Origin: Dawidia soli
GTDB taxonomy: Bacteria; Bacteroidota; Bacteroidia; Cytophagales; Cyclobacteriaceae
Reading direction: 5' to 3'
DNA length: 64,000 bases
Assembly (NCBI RefSeq): GCF_018598185.1
Contig: NZ_JAHESC010000011.1
Span: 100,188-164,187 of the forward strand
In this document: positions 35,154-43,782 of the stretch, one piece after another
Layout: every line of letters starts with the position of its first letter
How positions within the stretch are numbered: the first letter of the stretch is position 1
The notes under the pieces: model-generated
The model's database searches: none
Seen by the model: only the letters and a program-made list of their open reading frames with translations
What the model was told of the DNA's origin: nothing
Program-made: the position numbers and the translations under genes

Positions 35154-35216
35154 GGATACAGTATTACGAGGCCATTGAGCCCCGGGGGGTCTATTTATGA
35201 AGGCGCGCGCGGCAGG

Positions 35217-35936
35217 CTACACTAGTTGCTTCGCATGCACGGCGGTGGGTACCGGCGTCAGGATCTTGGTAACCGCCAGTCGCACCGCTTCGTCTACCTG
35301 CTCGTCGATGCTGACGAACGTGGTGTCGATCACGGTAGCGTCGTCTGCTTTTCGCAACGGGCTTTCGGCGCGGGTGGTATCCAACAGGTCGCGTTGCTCG
35401 ATGTTCTCGATCACTTTGTCCAGCTCCACCAATTGTCCTTTCTCCATCAGCTCCTGCTGGCGGCGTGTGGCGCGCACCATCATGTCGGCCGTCATGAACA
35501 ATTTGAGCTCGGCGTTCGGAAACACCACGGTGCCGATATCGCGTCCGTCCATCACGACGCCCCGTTCCTTGCCCATGCGGCGTTGCTGCTCCACCATGGC
35601 CGTGCGTACTTCCTTGAGGGCGCTGACCTGGCTCACATGGTTGGAAATCTTCATCTTACGGATCTCTTTCTCAACGTTCAGTCCGTTGAGGTAGGTCTCC
35701 GACACGTTGTGCGTGTTGACCTTGAACGATACGTGTATCTGCTCCAGCGCCCGGGCGATCTCCTTCGGGTTGGTGAGCGAAATATGGTGCTCGAGAAAAT
35801 AGAGCGTTACGGCCCGGTACATGGCGCCGGTATCGATGTACTTATAGCCCAGGATCGAAGCCACCAGCTTGGCCGTAGTGCTTTTACCACAGGCAGAATA
35901 TCCGTCTATAGCAATGACTATTTTTCGTAAGTTCAT
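35217..35936 (-). CDS. cmk: Cytidylate kinase
   Basis: The product has 239 residues from ATG 35936. P-loop GYSACGKSTTAK, the CMP-binding DTGAMYRAVTLY and DGRDIGTVVFPNAELKLF, and the lid RRQQELMEKGQ are all present. It phosphorylates CMP and dCMP with ATP. The ATG overlaps the stop of a small lipoprotein gene (TGATG), which favours this start over an upstream TTG and implies coupled translation. Confidence 0.94.
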   Translation of the reverse strand: MNLRKIVIAIDGYSACGKSTTAKLVASILGYKYIDTGAMYRAVTLYFLEHHISLTNPKEIARALEQIHVSFKVNTHNVSETYLNGLNVEKEIRKMKISNHVSQVSALKEVRTAMVEQQRRMGKERGVVMDGRDIGTVVFPNAELKLFMTADMMVRATRRQQELMEKGQLVELDKVIENIEQRDLLDTTRAESPLRKADDATVIDTTFVSIDEQVDEAVRLAVTKILTPVPTAVHAKQLV

Positions 35937-36070
35937 CAGCAGTCTTTGTGAGGACAAGGAATGGGTTTACCAGGCTTCAATTTCTTGTTCTTATGCGACG
36001 AGGCGCAGCCGTCGGCCAGCAAAACCACGGCCGATACGAGGAACGCTACTTTCAATAGTCTGATGCTCAA
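35936..36070 (-). CDS. Small lipoprotein coupled to cmk
   Basis: A 44-codon frame starts at TTG 36070 (a second TTG at 36055 is also possible) and ends with TGA 35936-35938, which overlaps the cmk ATG. The peptide is a lipoprotein signal (VAFLVSAVVLLADGC) with only 23 mature residues: C, a basic stretch ASSHKNKKLKPGK and PIPCPHKDC with two more cysteines. The lipobox and the exact overlap with cmk argue that it is real despite the rare start. Function unknown. Confidence 0.6.
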   Translation of the reverse strand: MSIRLLKVAFLVSAVVLLADGCASSHKNKKLKPGKPIPCPHKDC

Positions 36071-36167
36071 AATGAATCCTTTTGATTGACATGTAAAAAT
36101 AGAAAATTCGTCGGGTTATTCCGAAAATCAACCGCAATCTCCGTCCAAACGCCCCTCGTTTTCGTTA

Positions 36168-36473
36168 ATGTTTAGTAAGTTGGACAAAATTGCTACCTGT
36201 ATGACGGAAAATAAGGACGAAGGCCAAAACGAAAAGGCGTTCAAGAATTTTGGCAAGCGTGTGGATGAATTCCTGGTCGAATTTGAAGAGGCCGGCGAAC
36301 GACTCAAAAAAGAATTCGAAGGCAAGTTTGAAGAGCTGCGGGTGTCGGCCGAAAAGCTCAAGAAAGAAGCCGAGAACAAAGACCGCTGGAAGGACGTGGA
36401 GCAAAGCCTGAAGCGCGCCGGCGACGAGCTGGGCAACGCCTTTAAGGCCGCTTTCAACAACAAGAAGAATTAA
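36168..36473 (+). CDS. Small coiled-coil protein
   Basis: The product has at most 101 residues; the ATG giving MTENKDEGQNEKAF (36201) is an equally good start. The chain is almost entirely charged amphipathic helix (FLVEFEEAGERLKKEFEGKF, EELRVSAEKLKKEAENKD), so it probably forms a coiled coil. There is no signal peptide, membrane helix or catalytic motif. It is followed at once by a strong terminator. Function unknown; similar short helical proteins are common in Bacteroidota. Confidence 0.65.
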   Translation: MFSKLDKIATCMTENKDEGQNEKAFKNFGKRVDEFLVEFEEAGERLKKEFEGKFEELRVSAEKLKKEAENKDRWKDVEQSLKRAGDELGNAFKAAFNNKKN

Positions 36474-36476
36474 AAA

Positions 36477-36502
36477 GGCCGCCCCGGCGTATCGGGGCGG
36501 CC
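36477..36502. terminator. Bidirectional terminator GGCCGCCCCG/CGGGGCGGCC
   Basis: A perfect 10-bp GC stem with a 6-base loop, between converging genes (36168-36473 and the MATE gene). Confidence 0.8.
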
Positions 36503-36518
36503 TCGTTATGTAACAGCA

Positions 36519-37925
36519 TTATATCTGTACCGTCTTCCATTTGCCGCGCCGGAAAATGATGATCGCCGCAATGGCCATCAGCGACTCTGCCACGGAAATC
36601 GCGGAATATACCCCTACGGGCCCCACCTTCAGCACGTTGGCCATCAGGTAGGCAAACGGTATCTGAAACAACCAGAATCCTACCAGGTTGATGAACGTCG
36701 GCGTACGGGTGTCGCCCGCCCCGTTGAAGGACTGTGCGATGACCATCCCGTATGCATAGAAGATATACCCGAGCGATACGACCTTCAGACATACTATACC
36801 GTTCTCCAGCGCGACCGGATCGGTCGTGAAGATGCTGACAATTTTGTCGGCCAGGCCGAAGAAGACGATGGTTACAAACGCCAGAAAGACCATGTTTAGA
36901 AACGCCGCCCGCCAGGCGGATTGTTCCGCACGGTCCGGATGGCCCGCCCCCAGGTTCTGACCGACCAGCGTCGCTGCCGCATTGGCCATGCCCCACGCAG
37001 GCAGAATGGCGAAGATGATGACACGCATGGCAACGGTATAACCTGCCACGGTTGCACTGCCGAACGATGCAACGATGCGCGACAGGAACATCCAGCTGGC
37101 GGAAGCGATCAGGAATTGCCCGACACTGCCAGCCGATACTTTCAGCAGCCGTCCGATGATGTCCGTACGCACGGCCATGTTGGCCCGGTGTAACGTCAGC
37201 GTACGTTTACCGCTCGTCAGATGGTACACCTGAAACAGTACACCGCAGCCGCGGCCGAGGGTCGTCGCGATGGCCGCGCCCGTGACACCCATGGCCGGAA
37301 TCGGCCCGAGTCCGAAGATAAACAGGGGGGCCAGGATGATGTTCAACCCGATGGCCAGCCACAACGACCGCATCGCCAGCGAGGCGCTGCCCGCACCGCG
37401 AAAGACACCGTTGATGAGGAACAGCATGACGATCGTGAGGTTACCGCACAGCATCCACCGTGTGTAGCCTACGTTGCGCCGGATCAGTTCTTCCGATCCG
37501 CCCATCATGCGGAGAACATCGTCGGCAAAGAAGGCGCCGATGATCGTGACCAGTACGGAAAAACCGAGACCGATATAGATCGCCTGCGCACCGGCGACTT
37601 CCGCGGCCGGAATGTCTTTCTCTCCCACCCGGCGGGCAACCATCGCGGTCGCGCCCATGCTCAGTCCCATGGCCATCGAATAGATGACGGCCAATACGGA
37701 TTCTGTCAGGCCGATGGTGGCCAGCGCGTCGTTGTCGCCCAGACGGCTGACGAAATAAATATCGACTACCGCAAAGAGTGATTCCATCCCCATCTCGACG
37801 ATCATCGGGATCGACAGCAGGAAAATGGCGCGGTTGATATTGAGCGATGTATAGTCCTGGTCTTCGCCATGCAAAGCCTGGCCCAAAAGTTTGAAAAAGG
37901 ATTTTATCCTTGTTGTTAATGACAT
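36519..37925 (-). CDS. MATE-family multidrug/cation exporter
   Basis: The product has 468 residues with twelve predicted membrane helices in two six-helix halves. It shows family features such as LLSIPMIVEMGMESLFAVVD and YFVSRLGDNDALATIG at the start, and VAMRVIIFAILPAWGMANAA with TLVGQNLGAGHPDRAEQ in the second half. MATE proteins export drugs or metabolites in exchange for sodium ions or protons. Single gene; a weak hairpin terminator for the next minus-strand gene lies 200 bp upstream. Confidence 0.92.
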   Translation of the reverse strand: MSLTTRIKSFFKLLGQALHGEDQDYTSLNINRAIFLLSIPMIVEMGMESLFAVVDIYFVSRLGDNDALATIGLTESVLAVIYSMAMGLSMGATAMVARRVGEKDIPAAEVAGAQAIYIGLGFSVLVTIIGAFFADDVLRMMGGSEELIRRNVGYTRWMLCGNLTIVMLFLINGVFRGAGSASLAMRSLWLAIGLNIILAPLFIFGLGPIPAMGVTGAAIATTLGRGCGVLFQVYHLTSGKRTLTLHRANMAVRTDIIGRLLKVSAGSVGQFLIASASWMFLSRIVASFGSATVAGYTVAMRVIIFAILPAWGMANAAATLVGQNLGAGHPDRAEQSAWRAAFLNMVFLAFVTIVFFGLADKIVSIFTTDPVALENGIVCLKVVSLGYIFYAYGMVIAQSFNGAGDTRTPTFINLVGFWLFQIPFAYLMANVLKVGPVGVYSAISVAESLMAIAAIIIFRRGKWKTVQI

Positions 37926-38133
37926 TGTGAAGGTGTTAAACGATTAAACGTATGGTATAGCAGATCAAGCGCCTCAGACAGGAAGCGTTGCTACGAGGAA
38001 GGCTGTCTCTTGGACAGTGTTACGCGAGGATGTACATCGGCGGTTACGTTTAAAGTTTTAGCCCTGATGAGAGCCAAAGTACACGAAAAAGAATGAGAAT
38101 AGGTTGCCCTGGACTTGAATTTTCCATCGTGTA

Positions 38134-38175
38134 TAAAAAAATAAAACTACCCCGGGGTTGAGGTAGTCTTTTTTA
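38134..38175. terminator. Hairpin terminator
   Basis: ACTACC (38146-38151) pairs with GGTAGT (38162-38167), with A-rich and T-rich flanks and CCCCGGGG in the loop side. Placed to stop transcription between the MATE gene and the DUF2807 gene. The rest of 37926-38198 shows nothing else. Confidence 0.55.
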
Positions 38176-38198
38176 TAAGCCTGATGTTGCAACAACTA

Positions 38199-38915
38199 TC
38201 AATCCTTTTCAACCGAGCTGTTGCCCGAGGTATCGGCATTCACTTCCGGTTCACCCCGGTATAATATCGAGCTGGAACCACTGGCGACGGCATTTAATTC
38301 TTCTGATACACGCACCTGGCCCGAGCTTGCACCCGTTACGTTCACGTTCGCCGTACGGACGGGAAAATTAAAGGCCTTGAGGATAGAGGCACCGGAAAGC
38401 TCCGTGTCCAGGGCGTCGCCGTCGCCGGTCATGATCAGCTCCGACGCGCCCGAAAGTACAGCCTTTACGCTGTTATAGGTGGCGTCGAGCTGGGCCCTGG
38501 TAGCGCCCGACAGAAAGAGGTCTAAAGCATCTTCGGGTTCGTTAAATCCTTTGATGATCGGCACGGAAGCGCCCGAGAAATTAGCAGCCCGCAGCTTCGG
38601 CATGGTGATATCTATATAGGTGTCGTGCTTCCGGTTGCCGTCTTTGTCAAAGCGAATGACCAGTGTCGAGCCGCTCTTGTGTACATCGAGGTCGTCCAGG
38701 TTGCGGCGGTCGCCGCGCACGTGGATGCTATAGATGCTGGATTCTTCTACCGTCACCCGAAATGCGTTACCCATTTCCAAACGGTCAAAGTCAGTTTCGT
38801 TATAATCGCGGTCGGTCTCTTGCAGCGGTCCCGGGTCTTCGCGTTCACAGGAACTGATGATACCGGCCAGCGCCAGGATAAGAGCCGGCACGCATAGGTG
38901 TGCATATTTCGACAT
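38199..38915 (-). CDS. DUF2807 (head GIN domain) lipoprotein
   Basis: The product has 238 residues from ATG 38915, with the lipobox AGIISSC. The mature part is one DUF2807 domain: short repeating beta strands with serine/alanine/glycine turns (FSGASVPIIKGFNEPEDALD, LSGATRAQLDATYNSVKAVL, LSGASELIMTGDGDALDTEL), typical of a right-handed beta-solenoid. These auto-transport-adhesin-like proteins are secreted and of unknown role in Bacteroidota. Single gene. Confidence 0.85.
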   Translation of the reverse strand: MSKYAHLCVPALILALAGIISSCEREDPGPLQETDRDYNETDFDRLEMGNAFRVTVEESSIYSIHVRGDRRNLDDLDVHKSGSTLVIRFDKDGNRKHDTYIDITMPKLRAANFSGASVPIIKGFNEPEDALDLFLSGATRAQLDATYNSVKAVLSGASELIMTGDGDALDTELSGASILKAFNFPVRTANVNVTGASSGQVRVSEELNAVASGSSSILYRGEPEVNADTSGNSSVEKD

Positions 38916-38994
38916 GGTCCTCTTTGTTTGATGCCAGGACAACTATCTCACGGGCATCCCCTATGCGTGCCTTTAAAAATAATCGTGCCCCCTA

Positions 38995-40347
38995 TCAGGC
39001 GATCGATATACTCTTGGCGTTGACAAATTCGTGTATGCCGAGCTCCGACAGCTCACGGCCGTAGCCGGATTTCTTCACGCCGCCGAACGGCAGGCGCGGG
39101 TCGGACTTCATCAGGGCGTTGATGAACACCGATCCGGACTCCACTTCGCGTGCCAGGCGTTCGCCTTTTTCGAGGTCGCGCGTCCAAATGGAGGCGCCCA
39201 GTCCATAGCGGCTGCTGTTCGCCAGGGTGATGGCCTCCTCTTCGGTCCTGGCGGTAATGACCGCGGCCAGCGGCCCGAAGGTCTCCTCGTCAAAGGCCGG
39301 CATCCCGGGTTTTACATTATCGAGCAAGGCCGGCTGGAAGCTGGCGCCGGAATGGGTGCCGCCGGTCAGCAGGCGTGCCCCTTTCTTCACAGAGCCCTCC
39401 AGCTGCCGGGCCAGCTCTTCGGCCAGGTCTACGCGCGCGAGCGGCCCGGTCGTCATGTGCGCATGGAACGGGTTGCCTTGTTTCAAGGCGGCGATGCTCT
39501 TTTGAAAGCGGTCTAAAAATTCATCCTTGATCGATTCCAGCACGATAAAGCGTTTGGCCGAAATGCACGACTGGCCGGCATTTTGCATCCGCGATTGGGT
39601 CGCGATCCTGACCGTCAGGTCGAGATCGGCATCGGGCAATACAATAAAGGGGTCGCTGCCGCCCAGCTCCAACACCGACTTTTTGATGTTCGCTCCGGCA
39701 ATGGCGGCCACTTTCGCGCCGGCCTTTTCACTGCCCGTCAGGGCCACGCCCTGCACGATGTCTGATTCCAGCACGGTGCGCACCATGTCGCTATCGATCA
39801 ACAGCGACTGGAATACTCCTTCGGGAAAGCCCGCTTCCCGGAAGATGCCTTCGATAATGATGGCGCACTTGGTGACGTTGGAAGCGTGTTTCAGCACCCC
39901 CACATTGCCGGCCAGCAGGGCTGGAATGGCGAACCGGAACACCTGCCAGAACGGGAAGTTCCACGGCATCACGGCCAGCACGGTGCCGATGGGCTGGTAG
40001 GCTACCAGCGCACGGCGCGACTCGGTTTGTATGATCTCGTCGGCCAGGAATTTGCCTGCGTTGGCGGCGTAATATTCACATCCCTTGGCGGACTTTTCAA
40101 CTTCGATCAGCGACTCGGACAGGATCTTACCCATCTCCCAGGTAATGGCACTGGCATATTCTTCCTTGTTCTGGCGCAACAGGGCCGCCACCTTCAACAT
40201 TAATTCGCACCGGTACTCGACAGACGTTTTTTTCCAATGCCTAAAAGCCTGGGAAGAACGGTCGAGCTTCTCTTGCAATGCGGCAGCCGATAGTAGCGGA
40301 AATTCCCCAATAACGGCTTGATCGTAAGGATGAATGGATTTTAACAT
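38995..40347 (-). CDS. NAD(P)-dependent aldehyde dehydrogenase (succinate-semialdehyde type)
   Basis: The product has 450 residues. Catalytic cysteine in NAGQSCISAKRF, general-base glutamate in SVLELGGSDPFIV and the coenzyme segment ALTGSEKAGAKVAA are present. The start SIHPYDQAVIGEFPLLSAAA and the length are those of the GabD/YneI succinate-semialdehyde dehydrogenase branch. It would oxidise succinate semialdehyde (or a similar aldehyde) to the acid. No GABA transaminase lies nearby, so the substrate is not fixed. Confidence 0.88.
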   Translation of the reverse strand: MLKSIHPYDQAVIGEFPLLSAAALQEKLDRSSQAFRHWKKTSVEYRCELMLKVAALLRQNKEEYASAITWEMGKILSESLIEVEKSAKGCEYYAANAGKFLADEIIQTESRRALVAYQPIGTVLAVMPWNFPFWQVFRFAIPALLAGNVGVLKHASNVTKCAIIIEGIFREAGFPEGVFQSLLIDSDMVRTVLESDIVQGVALTGSEKAGAKVAAIAGANIKKSVLELGGSDPFIVLPDADLDLTVRIATQSRMQNAGQSCISAKRFIVLESIKDEFLDRFQKSIAALKQGNPFHAHMTTGPLARVDLAEELARQLEGSVKKGARLLTGGTHSGASFQPALLDNVKPGMPAFDEETFGPLAAVITARTEEEAITLANSSRYGLGASIWTRDLEKGERLAREVESGSVFINALMKSDPRLPFGGVKKSGYGRELSELGIHEFVNAKSISIA

Positions 40348-40469
40348 AGCGTTAGGTCAATAAAACAAATGCGAACATACTCCATTTGAAGCATACGAAT
40401 AGCACGGTGCCGGGTTTTCAAAATGTGACGGCGCGGTTTTTGAACTTTCCCTCGCAAACACAGGCGGTT

Positions 40470-41327
40470 ATGAAAGCGACTTTGAAAATATCGATCCTGT
40501 TGCTGACGTCTATACAAGCGGCCTATAGCCAGCAGCAACCCGGCCGGTCTGCATCGGCCGCTTCGGAGAAACTAAAAATTGCCAGCATATCCAACCGGGA
40601 GAACTTCCTGGAAAATCGCATTGCCTCACTGGAGTATGACACCAGCCGCACGACCGACCTGTGGGTGAGCCTCTATACCCTGACGCAGGAAGGCACGCTC
40701 CATGATACCGTCCGCATGACGCTCGCCGGCCGAACGGTAGCGGTACCCGCCCGCGTGGTGACCGAGCAGCGCTCGCTTCGGGTAGAGAACGACCCCGATC
40801 CGTCGTCACTGGATTATGCCACGGCACAACGCGCCCACAGCGCTACCAGCACATCGTCGCCCGCCCTGCAGGTAAATCCCGACGGCACATACTCGACTAT
40901 ACATTATCAGGGCGATAAGAAGCTGGTGGTAAATCCCAACGGCTCGCAGACGGTTTTGCCGAACAACGAGGCTTCTTCCGTGGTCAGCCCCGATGGCAAG
41001 AAGCAGATGCGAAACATGAATACCACCACGACCTGGGTCATGAACCCCGATGGATCGCACTCCACGATCTATCACAGCGCACCCCTTACGACCACAGCCG
41101 GCACAGCGGATGGGAAGAAAGAGAACGCCGTGCGCCTGGTGCCGGTGAACTATAGCCGCCTGCATCTGCAGGTAACGCCCGCGTTATTGAAACAACTGAA
41201 GGAGACGACGACGCTGGCGCTGGAAGTACAGCTCTCCAGCCAGACGATCGGGCTCGAAATGTATACCCGCCCGCTGCAGCGCTACCAGCAGAAGCTGGCT
41301 GCGGTGCATGCCGGCACGAAAAAGTAA
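40470..41327 (+). CDS. Secreted protein with VNPDG-type repeats
   Basis: The product has 285 residues from ATG 40470, which opens a Sec signal peptide (ISILLLTSIQAAYS-QQ). After an N-terminal domain, residues about 150-240 hold three or four copies of a short beta-hairpin unit, each starting with VNPDG, VNPNG, VSPDG or MNPDG and followed by strands such as YSTIHYQGDKKL. A final domain follows. No enzyme motif. The units resemble those of surface beta-structures that pack side by side. Function unknown. The 3' end converges on the NlpC/P60 gene with a 2-bp gap. Confidence 0.7.
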   Translation: MKATLKISILLLTSIQAAYSQQQPGRSASAASEKLKIASISNRENFLENRIASLEYDTSRTTDLWVSLYTLTQEGTLHDTVRMTLAGRTVAVPARVVTEQRSLRVENDPDPSSLDYATAQRAHSATSTSSPALQVNPDGTYSTIHYQGDKKLVVNPNGSQTVLPNNEASSVVSPDGKKQMRNMNTTTTWVMNPDGSHSTIYHSAPLTTTAGTADGKKENAVRLVPVNYSRLHLQVTPALLKQLKETTTLALEVQLSSQTIGLEMYTRPLQRYQQKLAAVHAGTKK

Positions 41328-41329
41328 GT

Positions 41330-41839
41330 CTACTGGCTGATGACGCGACGGCCTCCGCGAAAACGTTTCTGGTAATACTCCGCAAAGAGGTTGGTCTCTA
41401 CCACGCCCAGGGTGCTGGAGGCGTGAATGAACTTGATGTTGTCCTTGCCCTTGCGCTCTGTCACCAGGCCCACGTGTGTCACTTTGCGTTTCCGATTGCC
41501 GGTAGCGAAGAACACGAGGTCGCCGGGTTGCAGGTCTTTCATGTCCACTTCCTCGCCGATCTTGCTTTGCCCCTCGGAGCTGCGCGGCAGGCTGATGTCG
41601 ATCACACGAAAAGAGTTGATCAGCAAGCCTGAGCAGTCCATACCGGCGCGCGTCGTGCCGCCATACTTGTACGGTGTGCCGATAAAGCTGCGTGCTGCAC
41701 CGATCACCTGGTCGGCCCGCTCATCCCTAACGCGCGATTGTTTGTGCGCGCTGCAGGAGAATAGTAGAAAAAGTGTTGCCGTCAGGACGACCGGAAGCAG
41801 ATGCTTTTGATTAATTTTGAGTTCAAAAAATTGCTTCAT
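41330..41839 (-). CDS. NlpC/P60-family peptidoglycan hydrolase, lipoprotein
   Basis: The product has 169 residues from ATG 41839; a much longer frame continuing to 43048 is only the antisense shadow of the oxidase gene. A lipoprotein signal (LPVVLTATLFLLFSC) is followed by one NlpC/P60 domain: the catalytic cysteine in AGMDCSGLL, the histidine in VTHVGLV and a polar third residue near KFIHASS. It should cleave peptide stems of the cell wall. It is divergent from the oxidase gene, with a good promoter box at 41860-41867. Confidence 0.93.
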   Translation of the reverse strand: MKQFFELKINQKHLLPVVLTATLFLLFSCSAHKQSRVRDERADQVIGAARSFIGTPYKYGGTTRAGMDCSGLLINSFRVIDISLPRSSEGQSKIGEEVDMKDLQPGDLVFFATGNRKRKVTHVGLVTERKGKDNIKFIHASSTLGVVETNLFAEYYQKRFRGGRRVISQ

Positions 41840-41859
41840 ACCGAGTTTAAAAAGTACAA

Positions 41860-41867
41860 CAAATATA
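41860..41867 (-). promoter_or_regulatory. Bacteroidota-type -7 box for the NlpC/P60 gene
   Basis: Read on the minus strand this is TATATTTG, an exact TAnnTTTG match, 20 bp before the ATG at 41839. No good -33 TTG is seen. Confidence 0.4.
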
Positions 41868-41875
41868 CCTAATTC

Positions 41876-43291
41876 ATGCCATTTGCAGAAGTATCTACCG
41901 ACATCATCGGCCTGTTTGAAGAGATTGTAGGCGCAGAACATGTGATCGTGGACCCTGAGAAGCGCTATAACTACTCCCACGACGAGACAGAGGACTATTC
42001 GTTCCTGCCCGACGTGGTGCTGCGGCCCGCCACGACCGATGAGGTAAGCCGCATCATGCGTCTCTGCAACGAGCATTCGCTGCCCGTCACCCCGCGCGGC
42101 GGTGGTACCGGCCTGGCGGGTGCGGCCCTGCCCATCGAAAAGGGCGTCGTGCTGTCTATGGAGCGCTTTAACAAGATCCTCGAGATCGACGAGCTCAACC
42201 TGCAAGCCACCGTAGAGCCCGGCGTGATCACCGAAGTATTTCAAAATGCCGTCAAGGCCAAGGGCCTCTTCTACCCGCCCGATCCCGCCAGCCGCGGCAC
42301 CTGCTTCATTGGCGGCAACGTGTCGCAGAACAGCGGCGGCCCCAAGGCCGTGAAATACGGCGTGACACGCGACTACGTCCTCAACCTGGAGGTGGTCCTG
42401 CCAAACGGCGAGGTCATCTGGACCGGCGCCAACGTGCTGAAGAACTCCACCGGCTATAACCTCACGCAGCTCATGTGCGGCAGCGAGGGTACGCTCGGCA
42501 TCATCACCAAGATCGTATTCAAGCTCCGCGGCTTTCCGCAAAAGTCCGTATTGTTGCTTCTGCCCTTCATTACCAACGCCGAAGCCTGCCGCGCCATCGC
42601 CGAAATATTCCGCGCCGGCGTACAACCGTCGGGCATGGAGTTCTTCGAACGCGAAGCGGCCATGAAGACCATCGACTACTGTGAAAAAATCTATGCCGCC
42701 AAGGTCACGACGTCGTTCCCCGAGAACATGGACGCTTACCTGCTGTGCGAGCTGGACGGCAACGACGACGAAGTGTTGATGCGCGATGCCGAACGTGTCA
42801 TGAACGTAGCCGAGCAATTCCAGGTAGGCGAAATCCTCTTTGCCGACACTGCCGCGCAGAAGGAAGAGCTGTGGAAGATCCGGAAGAACATCTCGCCCGC
42901 GGTGAACGCATACTCGCTCACCAAGTCGGAAGACGTGGTGGTGCCCCGCGCCAACCTGCCCAAGCTGATCGTCGGCATCAAAGAGATCGGCAAGCAGTAT
43001 GGCTTCAACTCGGTGTGCTTCGGCCACCTCGGCGACGGCAACCTGCACGTGAACGTATTGAAAGAAAACATCTCCGACGAAGACTGGAACACCAAGATCG
43101 TCGACGGCATCGGCGAGATCTTCAAGCTCACGGTAAGCCTGGGCGGCACCCTGTCAGGCGAGCACGGCATCGGCATCGCCAAAAAACCCTATATGTCCAT
43201 CGCCATGCGCGAAGCCAACCTGGCGGTCATGCGCGGCATCAAGCAGGCGTTCGATCCGAAGGGCATACTCAATCCGGGCAAGATTTTCTAG
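41876..43291 (+). CDS. FAD-linked oxidase, GlcD/D-lactate dehydrogenase type
   Basis: The product has 471 residues. The PCMH-type FAD domain shows VTPRGGGTGLAGAALPIEKG near residue 65 and SRGTCFIGGNVSQNSGGPKA near 140. The C-terminal FAD-oxidase domain shows FGHLGDGNLHVNVL and GTLSGEHGIGIAKKPYM with the conserved metal- and substrate-binding histidines. These enzymes oxidise D-2-hydroxyacids such as glycolate or D-lactate. The iron-sulfur partner (GlcF) is not adjacent, so a single-subunit D-lactate dehydrogenase-like role is as likely. GTG-free start at ATG 41876. Confidence 0.92.
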   Translation: MPFAEVSTDIIGLFEEIVGAEHVIVDPEKRYNYSHDETEDYSFLPDVVLRPATTDEVSRIMRLCNEHSLPVTPRGGGTGLAGAALPIEKGVVLSMERFNKILEIDELNLQATVEPGVITEVFQNAVKAKGLFYPPDPASRGTCFIGGNVSQNSGGPKAVKYGVTRDYVLNLEVVLPNGEVIWTGANVLKNSTGYNLTQLMCGSEGTLGIITKIVFKLRGFPQKSVLLLLPFITNAEACRAIAEIFRAGVQPSGMEFFEREAAMKTIDYCEKIYAAKVTTSFPENMDAYLLCELDGNDDEVLMRDAERVMNVAEQFQVGEILFADTAAQKEELWKIRKNISPAVNAYSLTKSEDVVVPRANLPKLIVGIKEIGKQYGFNSVCFGHLGDGNLHVNVLKENISDEDWNTKIVDGIGEIFKLTVSLGGTLSGEHGIGIAKKPYMSIAMREANLAVMRGIKQAFDPKGILNPGKIF

Positions 43292-43293
43292 AA

Positions 43294-43363
43294 ACAGTGG
43301 AGTGTGAGCGCGAAGAAAAAAAGAGGACACCTCTATTCGCGCTCACACTCACTCTCACACTGT
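43294..43363. terminator. Long nested inverted repeat after the oxidase gene
   Basis: Perfect 15-bp arms GAGTGTGAGCGCGAA (43300-43314) and TTCGCGCTCACACTC (43336-43350) enclose an inner AGAGG-aca-CCTCT hairpin. Outer ACAGTG (43294-43299) and CACTGT (43358-43363) extend it, and TTTT follows. It acts as a terminator for the oxidase, but the length and nesting exceed other terminators in the window. Confidence 0.7.
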
Positions 43364-43379
43364 TTTCGTACCTTTCCTC

Positions 43380-43703
43380 ATGGAATTCATCGTCACCATC
43401 CTCGCCATCGCGGCGCTCGCCATTGTCTTTTACCTCCTCTTCAAGGTATTTAAGTTCATTACCCGCCTCATCCTCGTCATCATCTTCCTGGCCATTGCCT
43501 ACTTCACCAACCCCTCCCTCGTGCGCCACGAAGCCGCCGTGCGAACAAAGTCAGAAGAGAACGGTACCTCGCTGGAAGGTTGGACCGTAACGGTCATGGA
43601 CCTGAAGGTAGCCTCTATCACACGTCTTACCCAGGAGGGCAGCACCAAAGCCGTTGGCGTGGGTGCTTTCACCAACGTATGGATCTTCCGCGCCGTGCCG
43701 TAG
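43380..43703 (+). CDS. Small membrane protein of unknown function
   Basis: The product has 107 residues. Two closely spaced N-terminal helices (IVTILAIAALAIVFYLLFKV and ITRLILVIIFLAIAYF) are followed by a small soluble domain (GWTVTVMDLKVASITRLTQE, then AVGVGAFTNVWIF). No family recognised. The first 17 bases of spacing from the inverted repeat suggest a start right after terminated transcription, so it has its own promoter or relies on read-through. It is not obviously linked to its neighbours. Confidence 0.6.
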   Translation: MEFIVTILAIAALAIVFYLLFKVFKFITRLILVIIFLAIAYFTNPSLVRHEAAVRTKSEENGTSLEGWTVTVMDLKVASITRLTQEGSTKAVGVGAFTNVWIFRAVP

Positions 43704-43782
43704 CCGCGGCCTGCCACTGGCGGAAAAAAGAACGTGCGTCTGGTCATTCCTTGCTATATTTCATAAAATCAATTCCACAACC

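Noticed and set aside
41330..43048. A 572-codon open frame on the minus strand across the oxidase gene
   Set aside because: Only its last 170 codons (the NlpC/P60 protein) have a signal peptide and conserved motifs. The rest is the antisense of a high-GC coding gene with clear FAD-oxidase homology.
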